The translations under genes were made by a program, and so were the position numbers. Shown one piece after another: positions 1 through 9,152 of a stretch of 64,000 bases of DNA; position 1 is the stretch's first letter, and each line of letters starts with the position of its first letter. The notes under the pieces are model-generated. The model made no database searches. It saw only the letters and a program-made list of their open reading frames with translations, and was not told the origin of the DNA. The stretch comes from SHVO01 sp041905525 (GTDB lineage Bacteria; Pseudomonadota; Alphaproteobacteria; Rhodospirillales; Rhodospirillaceae), in NCBI GenBank assembly GCA_041905525.1, contig JAYRKY010000005.1, positions 1 to 64,000 on the forward strand. Direction: 5' to 3'.

Positions 1-1
1 C

Positions 2-625
2 ATTCAGACGGTCGGCTCGCAGCAGACCATCGACAACTGCTACCTGAACGTTCCGGGCTTCTGCCAATACGTCACTCCCGTGGCTGGCACGGTCCGCGTC
101 CGTTCACCGTTCTTGAATCTGTCGGAGATCACGAACGCCGGTATCGACTTCGAAGCGCGGTACAACACCGATCTTTGGGGCGGCGACCTGACCCTCGGTG
201 TGCTGGCAACCCGCCTGACGGCTGCGTATACGCAGGCCCTCGGCGGCGCCCGCATCCCGACGTTGGGCGGCAACAACGATCCGAAATGGCGCGTCAACAT
301 GCGGGCCAACTACGAGTATGAAAACTGGAAGCTTTTCGTGCAGGAGCGCTTCATTGGTCCGAAGCTCGTAGACGCTCAGCGTGTTGAAGGCATCTTCGTC
401 GACGACAATACGGTCGACCCGGTGTTCTACACCGACGTCACCGTGACCTACGGCTTCGAAGCCTTCGGATCGCAGAACGAGTTCTACTTCTCGGTCAACA
501 ACGTGACGAATCAGGAGCCGCCGAAAGACGTCGGTGCGCCGTCCTCGTTCGTGCAGCCTGGCAACCGCGTCGTGTACGACTTCCTCGGCCGGTACTTCAA
601 CGTCGGTCTGCGCTTCAAGTACTAA
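2..625 (+). CDS. TonB-dependent receptor, C-terminal part (partial)
   Basis: The frame is open from the left edge of the window, so only the last 207 residues or so of a larger protein are present. They alternate polar and hydrophobic residues as outer-membrane beta-strands do, contain phrases typical of the last barrel strands (for example NAGIDFEARYN and FYFSVNNVTNQEPP), and end in an aromatic residue (VGLRFKY), the usual signal for barrel insertion. Receptors of this family take up large or scarce substrates across the outer membrane using TonB energy. The substrate cannot be told from this part. The plug domain and TonB box lie outside the window. A GTG at 80 is in frame but is internal. 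The next genes encode secreted proteins, so the receptor may feed the same uptake pathway; that is inference. Confidence 0.9.
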   Translation: MQTVGSQQTIDNCYLNVPGFCQYVTPVAGTVRVRSPFLNLSEITNAGIDFEARYNTDLWGGDLTLGVLATRLTAAYTQALGGARIPTLGGNNDPKWRVNMRANYEYENWKLFVQERFIGPKLVDAQRVEGIFVDDNTVDPVFYTDVTVTYGFEAFGSQNEFYFSVNNVTNQEPPKDVGAPSSFVQPGNRVVYDFLGRYFNVGLRFKY

Positions 626-637
626 GACCACAGGGAT

Positions 638-665
638 CGCGGCCGCTTCCGTCAAAGCGGCCGCG
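638..665 (+). repeat. Inverted repeat after the TonB receptor gene
   Basis: CGCGGCCGCTT at 638-648 and its exact complement AAGCGGCCGCG at 655-665 form an 11 bp stem with a 6-base loop. No T-run follows, so it is probably an RNA 3'-end protector upstream of the true terminator at 683-717. Confidence 0.6.
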
Positions 666-682
666 AAATCTTCCGACCAGGG

Positions 683-717
683 GCGCCGGGCGAAATTCGC
701 TCCGGCGCTCTTTTCGA
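683..717 (+). terminator. Rho-independent terminator of the TonB receptor gene
   Basis: GCGCCGG (683-689) plus GCGA pair with TCGC plus CCGGCGC (702-708), with one bulged T, and a T-rich tail TCTTTTC follows directly. It lies between the receptor stop codon and the start at 737. Confidence 0.7.
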
Positions 718-736
718 TTTCAAGGGGAGCTGCCGT

Positions 737-3055
737 ATGACCGCAATATCAAAGACGGCCATCGTTGCATTCAGTCTCGGCGCGTTCGCGTTTCCTGCCG
801 CCGCGCAATCGGTGACCTGCAACATGTCCGCTTACAAGGCTTCGGATGGGTTGACGGCAGAGTCCGATGCCGCCGGACTGCGTATCATGTGGGCCGGCGA
901 TGCCGGCCAATCCGGACGCCTCCAAATCGCCGTTCAGAACGGTGTGCCGGTCATTCAAGATCTCTCCCTTCGCCGTGGCGACGGCGCTTGGACGCCGATT
1001 GTCGTCAACGCCGTGCCTGACTACGCCGTGGTCAGCGGTCTGCGCCGTATCAGCAATCAGCAACTCGCGCCACTGCGCGACCTGAAGATTCCCATCAATA
1101 AAGAGAACGTCGACAAATACCGTTTCGATCCGTTTTGGGATGCGCCGCTCCTGCGTGCGAAACCGCCCGCTCCGGGCGCATTCCCCGGCAATTCCATTCC
1201 GCCTCCGGAAGGCATTCCCGAAGCGGGCCAGCCTGGCCTGCCGCGCGATGCATCCGAAATTCAGCGTGCGAACGCGGTATACAAGATCACCGGCTGCGCC
1301 GTGCGCACCGAGGGCGCCCGCATTGTGGTCGATTATCCCGGCGTCGAACTCGGCGTGTTCAGCGGCCTGCTGCGCTATACCATCTTCCGCGGCACCAACA
1401 TGATCCGTCAGGAGGTCATCGGTAAAACCACGAAGGAATGGGTCGCCTATAAATATGATGCAGGCCTGAAGGGCCTCGCGATCGAGAACAGCTCGCGCGT
1501 GGCATGGCGCGACACAGCCCACACTTGGCAGGACTACAAGCTTCGCGGCGCCGTCAACACAAGTTCGGTGCCTTTGCGCGCGGCAAACCGGCTTGTCGCG
1601 GTCGAGCAGAACGGCGGCGCGATCGCCGCTTTTCCGCCGCCGCATCGTTTCTTCTGGTCGCGCGAAATCGCCGTCAACGTCGGCTACAACTACTACCGCA
1701 AGGATTCCGCCGGCTCCTATGCGTTCGGCGTGCGCCAGAACGAATACGAGGACCACGAGCACGAGAACTTCCAGGAAAATTGGTCGCTGTTCAGCGCTCG
1801 CCCCGGGACCGAGCAACTCATGACGGTGTTCCTGTACCCGAATTTGGGTAAGGCGGAAGACGCCATCGGCAAGTCGCTCGCGTTCACCAACGGCGACGTC
1901 TACCGCCCGCTTCCCGGCTATCAGGTCATGAGCCATCACTATCACATGGACATGTCCCAACGTCTTGAGAAGGCCGGCAGTCCTGATGTCAAACTCCCGG
2001 ACTTCATGGCCTTGAAGGCGGCCGGCATCAACATTATCGCCCCGGTCGACGCCCTGCAGCTCTCCCTCTGGAATGAATCCGGCGATCCGATGCCGGGCGC
2101 GGATAGCGCCGATGCGATCAAACGCCGCCAGACCGCCAATGCGCGCCGCCTCGCCGTGACGAAATGGGCCATCGCCGGGTCGAAGGCTCACTCCGACGAC
2201 AGCTTCTTGATCCTCCCGGCGCAGGAACTATTCCGCGGCCCGCTCGGCGGCCATACGGACATCATCTTCAGCAAACCCGTCTTCTGGGACGAACGTCTCC
2301 CCGGTCAGCCGGCGGAGGAAGCGCATCCGGAATATGGCAAGGTCTATCACGTCGGCGGCGCGGACGATCTCATGGCGATGGTGCGCAAGGAGAACGCGAT
2401 TATCTCCATGCCCCACCCACGCACGAAGGGCTCCACCGGATTCCCGGACGCTGTGAAGGACCGGCCTTACTTCAGCGACCCGAACTACAACGGCTTCGGC
2501 GCGCGCTGGGGCATGGGCGTCGACGGGTCCGAGCGGCGCCTCTGCGACTATCGCTGCTGGCCGCTGCTCGACGAGATGTCGAACTGGATGGCCGACAAGA
2601 ACGTCCCCTTGAAACGGGTGCTCTCCATTTCCGAGGTCTACGATCAGATGCCTGGTGATGACAGTTACGGAAGCTCGCCGGTCACCTATGTGAAGCTCGA
2701 TAAACTCCCATCTCCGGACGATGTCACCCCGCTGATCGAAGTGCTCAAGACGGGCTACACGTTCTGGTCTTCGGGCGAGGTGGTGATTCCCTCCTTTGAG
2801 ATCCAAGGCAGCGGCCGCAACGCAAAGCTCGTCGCCAACGTCTCTTGGACATTTCCCCTGGAATTCGTCGAAGTCATGACGGGCGACGGAAAAACCACGA
2901 CGCGCCAGGTAATCCCCGCCACGGACTTGGCGGCCTTCGGTTCGCACCGGTTTGAAATCCCCTTTGATGCCCGCGGCAAGAAGTGGGTCCGGTTCGCCGC
3001 CTGGGATGTGGCCTCCAACGGCGCAACGGTCCAACCCACACGCCTCCAACGCTAG
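737..3055 (+). CDS. Secreted protein of unknown function with PHP-like metal-site motifs
   Basis: The protein has 772 residues and a clear Sec signal peptide (hydrophobic stretch ending in PAAAQS near residue 24), so it is probably periplasmic. The start ATG has a good ribosome site (AAGGGGA). I do not recognise a named family for the whole protein. The C-terminal half carries HHYHMD, then an E and H in QELFRGPLGGHTD, then MPHPRTKG. That order of H-x-H, E, H, H resembles the metal ligands of PHP/CehA-type phosphoesterases, so a metal-dependent hydrolase is a reasonable guess. The N-terminal half looks like a beta-rich binding domain. It stands behind a TonB receptor and ahead of a TRAP-type binding protein, which suggests a role in processing an imported compound. 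The function is inferred and uncertain. Confidence 0.75.
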   Translation: MTAISKTAIVAFSLGAFAFPAAAQSVTCNMSAYKASDGLTAESDAAGLRIMWAGDAGQSGRLQIAVQNGVPVIQDLSLRRGDGAWTPIVVNAVPDYAVVSGLRRISNQQLAPLRDLKIPINKENVDKYRFDPFWDAPLLRAKPPAPGAFPGNSIPPPEGIPEAGQPGLPRDASEIQRANAVYKITGCAVRTEGARIVVDYPGVELGVFSGLLRYTIFRGTNMIRQEVIGKTTKEWVAYKYDAGLKGLAIENSSRVAWRDTAHTWQDYKLRGAVNTSSVPLRAANRLVAVEQNGGAIAAFPPPHRFFWSREIAVNVGYNYYRKDSAGSYAFGVRQNEYEDHEHENFQENWSLFSARPGTEQLMTVFLYPNLGKAEDAIGKSLAFTNGDVYRPLPGYQVMSHHYHMDMSQRLEKAGSPDVKLPDFMALKAAGINIIAPVDALQLSLWNESGDPMPGADSADAIKRRQTANARRLAVTKWAIAGSKAHSDDSFLILPAQELFRGPLGGHTDIIFSKPVFWDERLPGQPAEEAHPEYGKVYHVGGADDLMAMVRKENAIISMPHPRTKGSTGFPDAVKDRPYFSDPNYNGFGARWGMGVDGSERRLCDYRCWPLLDEMSNWMADKNVPLKRVLSISEVYDQMPGDDSYGSSPVTYVKLDKLPSPDDVTPLIEVLKTGYTFWSSGEVVIPSFEIQGSGRNAKLVANVSWTFPLEFVEVMTGDGKTTTRQVIPATDLAAFGSHRFEIPFDARGKKWVRFAAWDVASNGATVQPTRLQR

Positions 3056-3066
3056 TCCCGATTTTG

Positions 3067-3095
3067 GCGCGGGGAGCGCTTGCTCATCCCCGCGC
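3067..3095 (+). repeat. Inverted repeat between the 772-residue gene and the TRAP-type gene
   Basis: GCGCGGGGA at 3067-3075 is complementary to TCCCCGCGC at 3087-3095 (9 bp, 11-base loop). There is no T-run, so it may be an mRNA processing or stability element. Confidence 0.4.
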
Positions 3096-3136
3096 ATTCC
3101 GGGGATACTCGTCGGTGAGTGTCGGGGAGGACATAA

Positions 3137-4588
3137 ATGGTTAGAGCTTTTTTCTTGGGCGCGGCTTTCGCGGCGCTCGGTGCTGGCGCGGCCCTGGCCG
3201 ACGTTACCATCACCTACAACGAGTATAGTGAGTCGGCCACGGTCGGACGCGGCAACGGCACATCCACCAATCCCAAGGATCCGGGCTACGGAGCGATGCG
3301 CATCTTCATCGAGAAGGTGCTGGCTTATACGGACGACAAGGGCGCCGATGCGTTGCCCGCTGGGCAGCAGGTTATCTTTAAGCCCGACAACACCGTGAAT
3401 CGCGGCGTTAACGCGCTGCGCGCAGGCATTCAGTTCGGAAAGAACGACGGCCAGGAAAAGCCGTCCTTTAACGATCCGTCCTGGGGTTTCATTTATAATT
3501 CCGTGCCGTTCGGGATCACCTTCGATCAGATGGTCTCGTTCCTGACCACGGCGAAACTCGACGCCGCGGGCCACAACGGCACGCAGCTTGCGCAGCAGGT
3601 GCTCGATAGCCGGGGCGGCACGCAGGTCGTGATCCCGGTAGTCGGCAGCACCGCGCAGAATTCCGGCTTCTTCCCCGCACCGATGGGCAAGGCCCAATGC
3701 GCGAAGGGCGATTCGGAATGCCTTGCGCATAAGAACGGGATCGGGCTCGCGGGTCTGTGCACCTCCGCATGGCGCATCCGCTATCTTTCCCCACCCCAGG
3801 ACGTGGTGGACCGCGCGTGCGATATCCTGCTCGAGCGCGGCACGATCAAACAAAAGACGCTCGCCTTTTACCCGGCCGTCGGCGGACAGCCTGTATTGGT
3901 GCCGATGCAGACTGGGACCATCCAGGGCTTCGAGTACATCAACCCCAGCGACGATTTTGCCGAGTTCTTTCCTGTGAAAGAGGCCAGCGGCTCGAAGCCG
4001 CACGGCAATCCGGACAGCGGCGATCTCGATTGCACACCTGCCGTGCCGTTCCCGATGCCGGCCGGTACCAAGAGCACCTGCACCCAGAACATCGGTCAGC
4101 TTGGCGCTCGCTACGCGCATACGCCCGCCTGGCATCAGCCTTCACTCGTGTCATGGATGCACATCGACAAACCGGTGTGGAACGGCCTCAGCGATGCGCA
4201 GCGCGCGGCGATTCAGCGCGCGGCCAGGGAAGCCCTGACGGAATCATATAAAGCGACGGAATCCATCCAGTGCGAACGCTTGGAGCAGATGCTGGCGGTC
4301 AACACTGGGGTGATGCAGCGCAACCACGATGGATCGGTCAAGCTGGTCGACGGTAAGCCCGTCAGCGCCAAGATCACTCTCGCGTCCTGGCCGGAATCGG
4401 ACCTCAAGGTTCTGAAGCAGGCCACAGACGATTATTTCGCGAAGCTGGAAGGCGGCGCGGAGAAGACCGACGCGCAGAAGGATTTTTCGATCATTGCCGC
4501 GGCCTGGAAGAGCCACGCCAAGGCCGTGGGTGGCGACACGTTCAAGCCGGGCACGTTCCCGGCGCCTGGCTGCAAACTCGTGAAATAG
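3137..4588 (+). CDS. Large TRAP-type (DctP-family) solute-binding protein, orphan
   Basis: The 483-residue protein starts with a Sec signal peptide (cleavage near ALADVT). The C-terminal third has hallmarks of TRAP transporter solute receptors: GFEYINPSDDF, then WHQPSLVSWMHIDKPVWNGL, followed by a helix-rich tail rich in charged residues. Usual DctP proteins have about 320-340 residues, so this one is about 140 longer. No small (DctQ) or large (DctM) TRAP membrane gene is in the window, which is unusual. Either the membrane genes are elsewhere, or the protein serves another carrier or a sensor. It is followed after 11 bases by a secreted creatininase-like gene and is probably co-transcribed with it. 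Confidence 0.7.
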   Translation: MVRAFFLGAAFAALGAGAALADVTITYNEYSESATVGRGNGTSTNPKDPGYGAMRIFIEKVLAYTDDKGADALPAGQQVIFKPDNTVNRGVNALRAGIQFGKNDGQEKPSFNDPSWGFIYNSVPFGITFDQMVSFLTTAKLDAAGHNGTQLAQQVLDSRGGTQVVIPVVGSTAQNSGFFPAPMGKAQCAKGDSECLAHKNGIGLAGLCTSAWRIRYLSPPQDVVDRACDILLERGTIKQKTLAFYPAVGGQPVLVPMQTGTIQGFEYINPSDDFAEFFPVKEASGSKPHGNPDSGDLDCTPAVPFPMPAGTKSTCTQNIGQLGARYAHTPAWHQPSLVSWMHIDKPVWNGLSDAQRAAIQRAAREALTESYKATESIQCERLEQMLAVNTGVMQRNHDGSVKLVDGKPVSAKITLASWPESDLKVLKQATDDYFAKLEGGAEKTDAQKDFSIIAAAWKSHAKAVGGDTFKPGTFPAPGCKLVK

Positions 4589-4599
4589 GGGAGAAGACA

Positions 4600-5454
4600 A
4601 TGAAGATGGTTCAAGCGGCCGGCATGGTGCTGGCTTTGGCGATGGCGAGCTCCGCTCCGGCCTATGCAGCTGCGGCTCCGGCCAAAGCGCCGGCCACGGT
4701 CGAGATTGAAATGATGACCTGGCCCGAACTCAAGGCGGCACTTGCGGCCGGCAAGACCACGGCGCTGTTTTACACGGGCGGCACTGAACAGCGCGGCCCG
4801 CAGAATGTGAACGGTGGTCACAACCTCATTGGCAAGCAGGTCGTCAAACACATCGCCGAGAAGCTTGGCAACGCGATCGCGATGCCGGTGCTGCCCTTTA
4901 CCCCCGCGAACGCGGATCCTGAAATCCCCGGTGACATCGGGCTCCCCGCTCCGATCCTCGGCCAAGTCTTGGAAGCCGTCGCCGAGCAGGCGATCCTTAA
5001 CGGTTTCAAGGATGTTGTGTTCATGGGCGATAGCGGCGGCGGTCAGGGCCCGAACGGCGTTTACGCCGAGGTCGCGAAAAAGCTCACCACCAAATATGCG
5101 GGCAAGGCACGCGTGCACTACGCGGACCATCCGTACACAGCCGCGCGCGATGCGTTCAACAAGATCCTGACGGACCGCGGGCTCCCCGTGGGTCAGCATG
5201 GCGGGATCCAGGACACGTCGGAGATGATGTATCTCGAGACGTTGGTCGGCGCTGAATGGGTGCGCAAGGATCAACTGCCAAACACCGAAGGCGCGCCGGT
5301 CGTGAACGGCAAGCCGCAGTTCGGACCGAACACACCCAAGAACGGGATTACGGGCGACGCGCGCAAGTCGAGCGTCGAACTCGGGAAACTGCGCCACGAG
5401 ATGAAGGTCGACTTCGCGGTGAAGCAGATCCAGGCCCTAATGGCCGCAAAATAG
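4600..5454 (+). CDS. Secreted creatininase-family protein with altered metal ligands
   Basis: The protein has 284 residues with a Sec signal peptide (APAYAAAAP). The creatininase/MftE fold is suggested by GGTEQRGPQNVNGGHN (family form G-x-x-E-x-H-G-P-H-L-P), by MGDSGGGQGPN (family form NGHGGN) and by HGGIQDTSEMMYLE (family form HAGExETS). Family members open amide bonds with two metal ions in the cytoplasm. Here the export signal is unusual, and several ligand positions look replaced (H to R and D to H in the first motif, loss of H in the second). It may therefore bind or cleave something other than creatinine, or be inactive. A GGGGAGA ribosome site precedes the ATG. It lies 11 bases after the TRAP-type binding protein. 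Confidence 0.75.
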   Translation: MKMVQAAGMVLALAMASSAPAYAAAAPAKAPATVEIEMMTWPELKAALAAGKTTALFYTGGTEQRGPQNVNGGHNLIGKQVVKHIAEKLGNAIAMPVLPFTPANADPEIPGDIGLPAPILGQVLEAVAEQAILNGFKDVVFMGDSGGGQGPNGVYAEVAKKLTTKYAGKARVHYADHPYTAARDAFNKILTDRGLPVGQHGGIQDTSEMMYLETLVGAEWVRKDQLPNTEGAPVVNGKPQFGPNTPKNGITGDARKSSVELGKLRHEMKVDFAVKQIQALMAAK

Positions 5455-5485
5455 ATAATATTTTCAACAAGTTATAAGAAGACGT

Positions 5486-5520
5486 GCGGCCGCGCCAGGA
5501 TGACATCTTGGCGTGGCCGC
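5486..5520 (+). repeat. Hairpin after the creatininase-like gene
   Basis: GCGGCCGCGCCA (5486-5497) pairs with TGGCGTGGCCGC (5509-5520) with one G-T wobble and an 11-base loop. It could end transcription of the TRAP/creatininase pair, although no T-run follows. Confidence 0.5.
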
Positions 5521-5575
5521 TGCGTTATACACTGAGGGCGCGCGTCCGAATCTCACGGGTTTCCCTGGGGGCACC

Positions 5576-7351
5576 ATGAGCATCCTGCATCGCATCGCAT
5601 TGGTCCTGGCATTGCTTCTCGGCGCCGCCGGCGCCGAGGCCCAGCAGCGCGCACCGGCACAGCCCATCGGCCAGTTCTTCGACTCCTTCACGGACGAGTG
5701 GATGCGCCTCCACACCGATTTTGCCGCCAGCGCCCGCTACTTCGCCGGCGAGGAGCAGGAGAAGATGGAGCGCACCTTGATGCCGCAGACCCGTGAGATC
5801 AACGTGCAACGGATCGCGCTCGCGAAGAAAGGGCTGGCCGCGCTGCGCGCCTACGACCGCACGAATCTGACCTCGCAAGAGCGCGTCTCGGCCAATCTGA
5901 TGGAGTGGCAGTTGGACATGGTTGTGAAAGGCGAGCCCTACCTCGACCTCGTCTTCCCCCTGGAACAGTTCAGCGGCGCCAATATCAATCTGGTCAACAC
6001 GCTGACGGTGCAGCACGTCCTGCGCAGCGAGAAAGATGCCGAGAATTACCTGGCCCGGCTCGCACTTGTCGGTGCGCGTATGCAAGAAGCGGCGGCGGAA
6101 GCGCGCGCGGCCGGCGCGAAAGGGGTCATTCCGCCGAAGTTCATTCTTGAGGCCACCATCGCGCAAATGAAGCAATTTATCGCCGGGCAACCTGCGGAGA
6201 ATCCTCTTGCGGCGACGTTCAACGACCGCCTGCGCGCGGGAAAGGTGGTGCCGGATGCCCGCCGAGCCGTGCTGGCGCAGGATGCCCAGCGCCTCATCGC
6301 GGACTCGGTTTATCCAGCCTGGCGCGAGGGGATCGCGGTTTTGGAGGAGCAGTTGCCCCGCGCCCGCGAGGCCGCCGGCATCTCTAGTCAGCCGAACGGC
6401 TACAAGGCCTATGCGTGGTTGCTCGAGCGTTTCACGACCACAAACCTCACCGCGGCTCAAATTCATGAGATCGGCCTAAGGGAGGTCGCCCGAATCGAGG
6501 CTGAGATGGACGGGATCTTCAAGAAGATCGGGCGCACTGAAGGCACCGTAAAGCAACGCATCCAACAGCTTGAAAAGGATCTTGCGTACCCGTTGAACGC
6601 GGACGGCCGCGGACAGATCATGGCGGATATCAACACCTTTCTCGCCGACGCGTTGACGCGTTCGGCGCTGGTGTTCGACCGTATGCCGAAGGGCGCCGTG
6701 ATCGCCCAGCCTTATCCCGAGTTTCGCTGGTCCAGCGCGGCGGCAAGCTACACGGCGCCCCCGCTCGACGGTTCTCGGCCGGGCATTTTCCAAATGCCAC
6801 TGCGCGACGATGAACTCACGCGTTTCGGCCTCAAGACGCTGATCTATCACGAGACCGTGCCCGGCCATCACTTCCAGATCGCGCTGATGAACGAGGATAC
6901 ATCCCTTCCGAAGTTCCGCCAGATCCGCGCCTTCGGCGGCATCTCGGCCATCACAGAAGGCTGGGCGCTCTACGCCGAGCGCGTGGCGGCCGAAGAGGGT
7001 TGGTACAAGGATGATCCGGAAGGCTACCTCGGCTATCTCGATGCGGCACTGTTTCGCGCGCGGCGCCTGGTTGTCGACACCGGCCTTCATACCAAGGGAT
7101 GGACGCGCCAGCAGGCCATCGACTACGGCATCCCGCCCAGCGAGGTGGAGCGGTATGTCGTGATGCCGGGCCAGGCCACGTCGTACATGATCGGGCAGCT
7201 TCGCATCTTTGAACTGCGCGAAAAGGCCCGCAAAGCGCTCGGCCCCAAATTTTCGCTCAAAGCCTTCCACAACGCCGTGCTCAGCGCCGGTGCGTTGCCG
7301 CTCTCGCTGATGGAAGTGCAAGTGGACGAGCACATCGCGGCGAATCGCTAG
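5576..7351 (+). CDS. Secreted DUF885-family metallopeptidase-like protein
   Basis: The protein has 591 residues from the ATG at 5576, which follows CTGGGGG and begins a clean Sec signal peptide ending in AEAQQ. An in-frame start 63 bases upstream would bury the signal and was rejected. Near residue 423 is YHETVPGHHFQ, the HExxxGHH-type zinc motif of the DUF885 family, with a downstream glutamate in ITEGWALYAE that fits the third ligand of gluzincin-like peptidases. DUF885 proteins are poorly characterised; most are predicted to be secreted or lipid-anchored peptidases. Length and motifs fit the family. The neighbours suggest it acts on peptides or amides in the periplasm. Confidence 0.85.
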   Translation: MSILHRIALVLALLLGAAGAEAQQRAPAQPIGQFFDSFTDEWMRLHTDFAASARYFAGEEQEKMERTLMPQTREINVQRIALAKKGLAALRAYDRTNLTSQERVSANLMEWQLDMVVKGEPYLDLVFPLEQFSGANINLVNTLTVQHVLRSEKDAENYLARLALVGARMQEAAAEARAAGAKGVIPPKFILEATIAQMKQFIAGQPAENPLAATFNDRLRAGKVVPDARRAVLAQDAQRLIADSVYPAWREGIAVLEEQLPRAREAAGISSQPNGYKAYAWLLERFTTTNLTAAQIHEIGLREVARIEAEMDGIFKKIGRTEGTVKQRIQQLEKDLAYPLNADGRGQIMADINTFLADALTRSALVFDRMPKGAVIAQPYPEFRWSSAAASYTAPPLDGSRPGIFQMPLRDDELTRFGLKTLIYHETVPGHHFQIALMNEDTSLPKFRQIRAFGGISAITEGWALYAERVAAEEGWYKDDPEGYLGYLDAALFRARRLVVDTGLHTKGWTRQQAIDYGIPPSEVERYVVMPGQATSYMIGQLRIFELREKARKALGPKFSLKAFHNAVLSAGALPLSLMEVQVDEHIAANR

Positions 7352-7484
7352 CCGTCACGTCTCGCCCACGCGGCGCAAGCTACCGGGGTCGCTGTTACAC
7401 GGCGAGTTCAGAGTTCATTGCTCCTGCCGCCTGCCGGGTGCTAGCGTTCGGAAGTCAGGGTCGATTTCAGGGGATGTCGGAGCC

Positions 7485-8342
7485 ATGGCCGCCAGGAACG
7501 CGCGTGAATTCGCCGCGGCTTCAGTCTTTCTGGCCCCGCCGGCGCTTTGGATCATTGCGCTGTTCATTATACCCATGGCCACGATGGGACTCCTGAGCTT
7601 CTGGAAGGTGATCGATTACAACATCGTTGCCGAGTGGACGCTGGCGAACTACGAGCGACTCATTCGCCCCCTTTACCTCGGCATCTTCTGGCGCACGATA
7701 AAGTTAGCGCTTATCGTCACCCTCATTTCCCTGATCATTGGCTACCCGGTTGCCTATTTCCTCGCGCGCAAGACGCGGCGCTTCAGGCTGACGCTGCTCG
7801 TGCTCGTGATTCTTCCCCTTTGGACCAGCTATCTGGTGCGCACTTACGCGTGGATGCTGATCCTGGGAACCAATGGTGCGATCAACCAAGCTCTCCAAGC
7901 CAGCGGACTAACGAAGGAGCCAGTCGCATGGCTCCTCTACAGCGATTTCGCGGTGACCCTGGCCTTGGTTCACATCTACCTGCCGTTTTTCATTTTGCCG
8001 CTCTACGCGGTGCTTGAGAAACTCGATCCGCGCCTTCTTGAGGCGGCGAAGGATCTTGGCGGGGGGCGCTGGCGGACGTTCTTACACGTCACGCTGCCGC
8101 TGAGTCTCCCGGGTGTGGCGACGGGATGTCTATTCGTGTTCATTCCGGCCATGGGCGCGTTCGTGACGCCCGAACTGTTGGGCGGCGCACGCAGCATCAT
8201 GATCGGAAGTGTAGTGGCGCAGCAATTCGGGGTTTCTTTCGACTATCCGCTGGGGTCCGCAATGTCGCTGGCCATACTCGCCATCATTCTCGTGTTCGCC
8301 ACTCTCTTCCTGCGAGCGGGCCGTCTCAGAGGTGAGGCATGA
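7485..8342 (+). CDS. ABC transporter permease, PotB-like
   Basis: This is an inner-membrane permease of the polyamine/opine/iron-type ABC importer family, 285 residues with about six hydrophobic segments. The EAA loop that contacts the ATPase reads EAAKDLGGGRWRTFLHVTLP and is well conserved. The N-terminal region and MISLASGxP-like order fit PotB/PotH rather than the sugar permeases. It is the first gene of a tight run with a second permease (overlap of 4 bases), two binding proteins and an ATPase. The substrate is probably a cationic or amide-containing small molecule; the permease does not define it. The 133 bases upstream (7352-7484) contain the likely promoter, but I could not identify one with confidence. 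Confidence 0.9.
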   Translation: MAARNAREFAAASVFLAPPALWIIALFIIPMATMGLLSFWKVIDYNIVAEWTLANYERLIRPLYLGIFWRTIKLALIVTLISLIIGYPVAYFLARKTRRFRLTLLVLVILPLWTSYLVRTYAWMLILGTNGAINQALQASGLTKEPVAWLLYSDFAVTLALVHIYLPFFILPLYAVLEKLDPRLLEAAKDLGGGRWRTFLHVTLPLSLPGVATGCLFVFIPAMGAFVTPELLGGARSIMIGSVVAQQFGVSFDYPLGSAMSLAILAIILVFATLFLRAGRLRGEA

Positions 8343-9148
8343 TGGCGGCGCGCAAGTTTTCCACCATCCTCCTTGGCCTCTGGACCGCGCTGGTGCTTCT
8401 GTTCCTATTCGCGCCGCTTCTACTTGTCGCGCTCTTTTCCTTCAATAACTCAGAGATCAGCGTCTTTCCGATCCGGGAATTTACATTGCGCTGGTACGAA
8501 CAACTGGTGGTGAATGAAGCGTTCCGCGCCGCCCTTGGGAATAGCCTGATGGTCGGCGGCGCCACGGTCGTGCTGGCCACCACGCTCGGTCTCATGGCGG
8601 CCACGGGCGCGCATCGTTACGCGCCGCGCCTGCGCACCGCGCTGCGGACGGGTGCCAGTCTGCCCATGATGGTGCCGCACCTGATCCTCGGGATTGCCCT
8701 CCTGGGATTCTACAACCTCGCCCAGATCGACCTATCGCTTGTGACCGTGATCATGGGCCACTCCGTAGTGGCCTTTCCTTACGTTTTCCTGATCGTTTCG
8801 GCGCGCCTCGTCGGCTTCGACTCGTCGCTGGAAGAGGCCGCCCGCGACCTGGGGGCGGGCCCGGCGCGCATTTTTTGGGAAATCACGCTCCCCTTGCTCG
8901 CCCCGGCCATCCTGACGGCCGCCCTTATCTCCTTCACCCTTTCGTTCGACGAGGTGGTCGTGACATTCTTTACCACCGGTACGGACAACACGTTGCCGAT
9001 GGTGATCTGGTCCATGCTGCGTGTCGGCATCACGCCCGAGATCAATGCCGTCGCGACTTTGACTGTGGTGGTGAGCTGTGTGATGGCCGGAATCGCCGAG
9101 GTTGTTATCCGCCGCTCGCGGCAGACGAGTATTGGCAAAGGTGAGTAA
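8339..9148 (+). CDS. ABC transporter permease, PotC-like
   Basis: This is the second permease of the importer, 269 residues with about six membrane segments. The EAA loop reads EEAARDLGAGPARIFWEITLPLL, and the segment FTLSFDEVVVTFFT is typical of PotC/PotI. Its ATG overlaps the stop of the first permease in an ATGA, which points to coupled translation. The next gene, a binding protein, starts 4 bases after its stop. Membrane topology and order are as in spermidine/putrescine and related importers. Confidence 0.9.
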   Translation: MMAARKFSTILLGLWTALVLLFLFAPLLLVALFSFNNSEISVFPIREFTLRWYEQLVVNEAFRAALGNSLMVGGATVVLATTLGLMAATGAHRYAPRLRTALRTGASLPMMVPHLILGIALLGFYNLAQIDLSLVTVIMGHSVVAFPYVFLIVSARLVGFDSSLEEAARDLGAGPARIFWEITLPLLAPAILTAALISFTLSFDEVVVTFFTTGTDNTLPMVIWSMLRVGITPEINAVATLTVVVSCVMAGIAEVVIRRSRQTSIGKGE

Positions 9149-9152
9149 GTCC

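Noticed and set aside
749..2191. Long open frame on the - strand opposite the 772-residue gene
   Set aside because: No signal peptide, ribosome site or domain; it follows the third-position GC pattern of the + strand gene.
2228..4135. 635-codon open frame on the - strand across two + strand genes
   Set aside because: It spans two clear genes and their gap, is low in recognisable motifs, and is explained by high GC.
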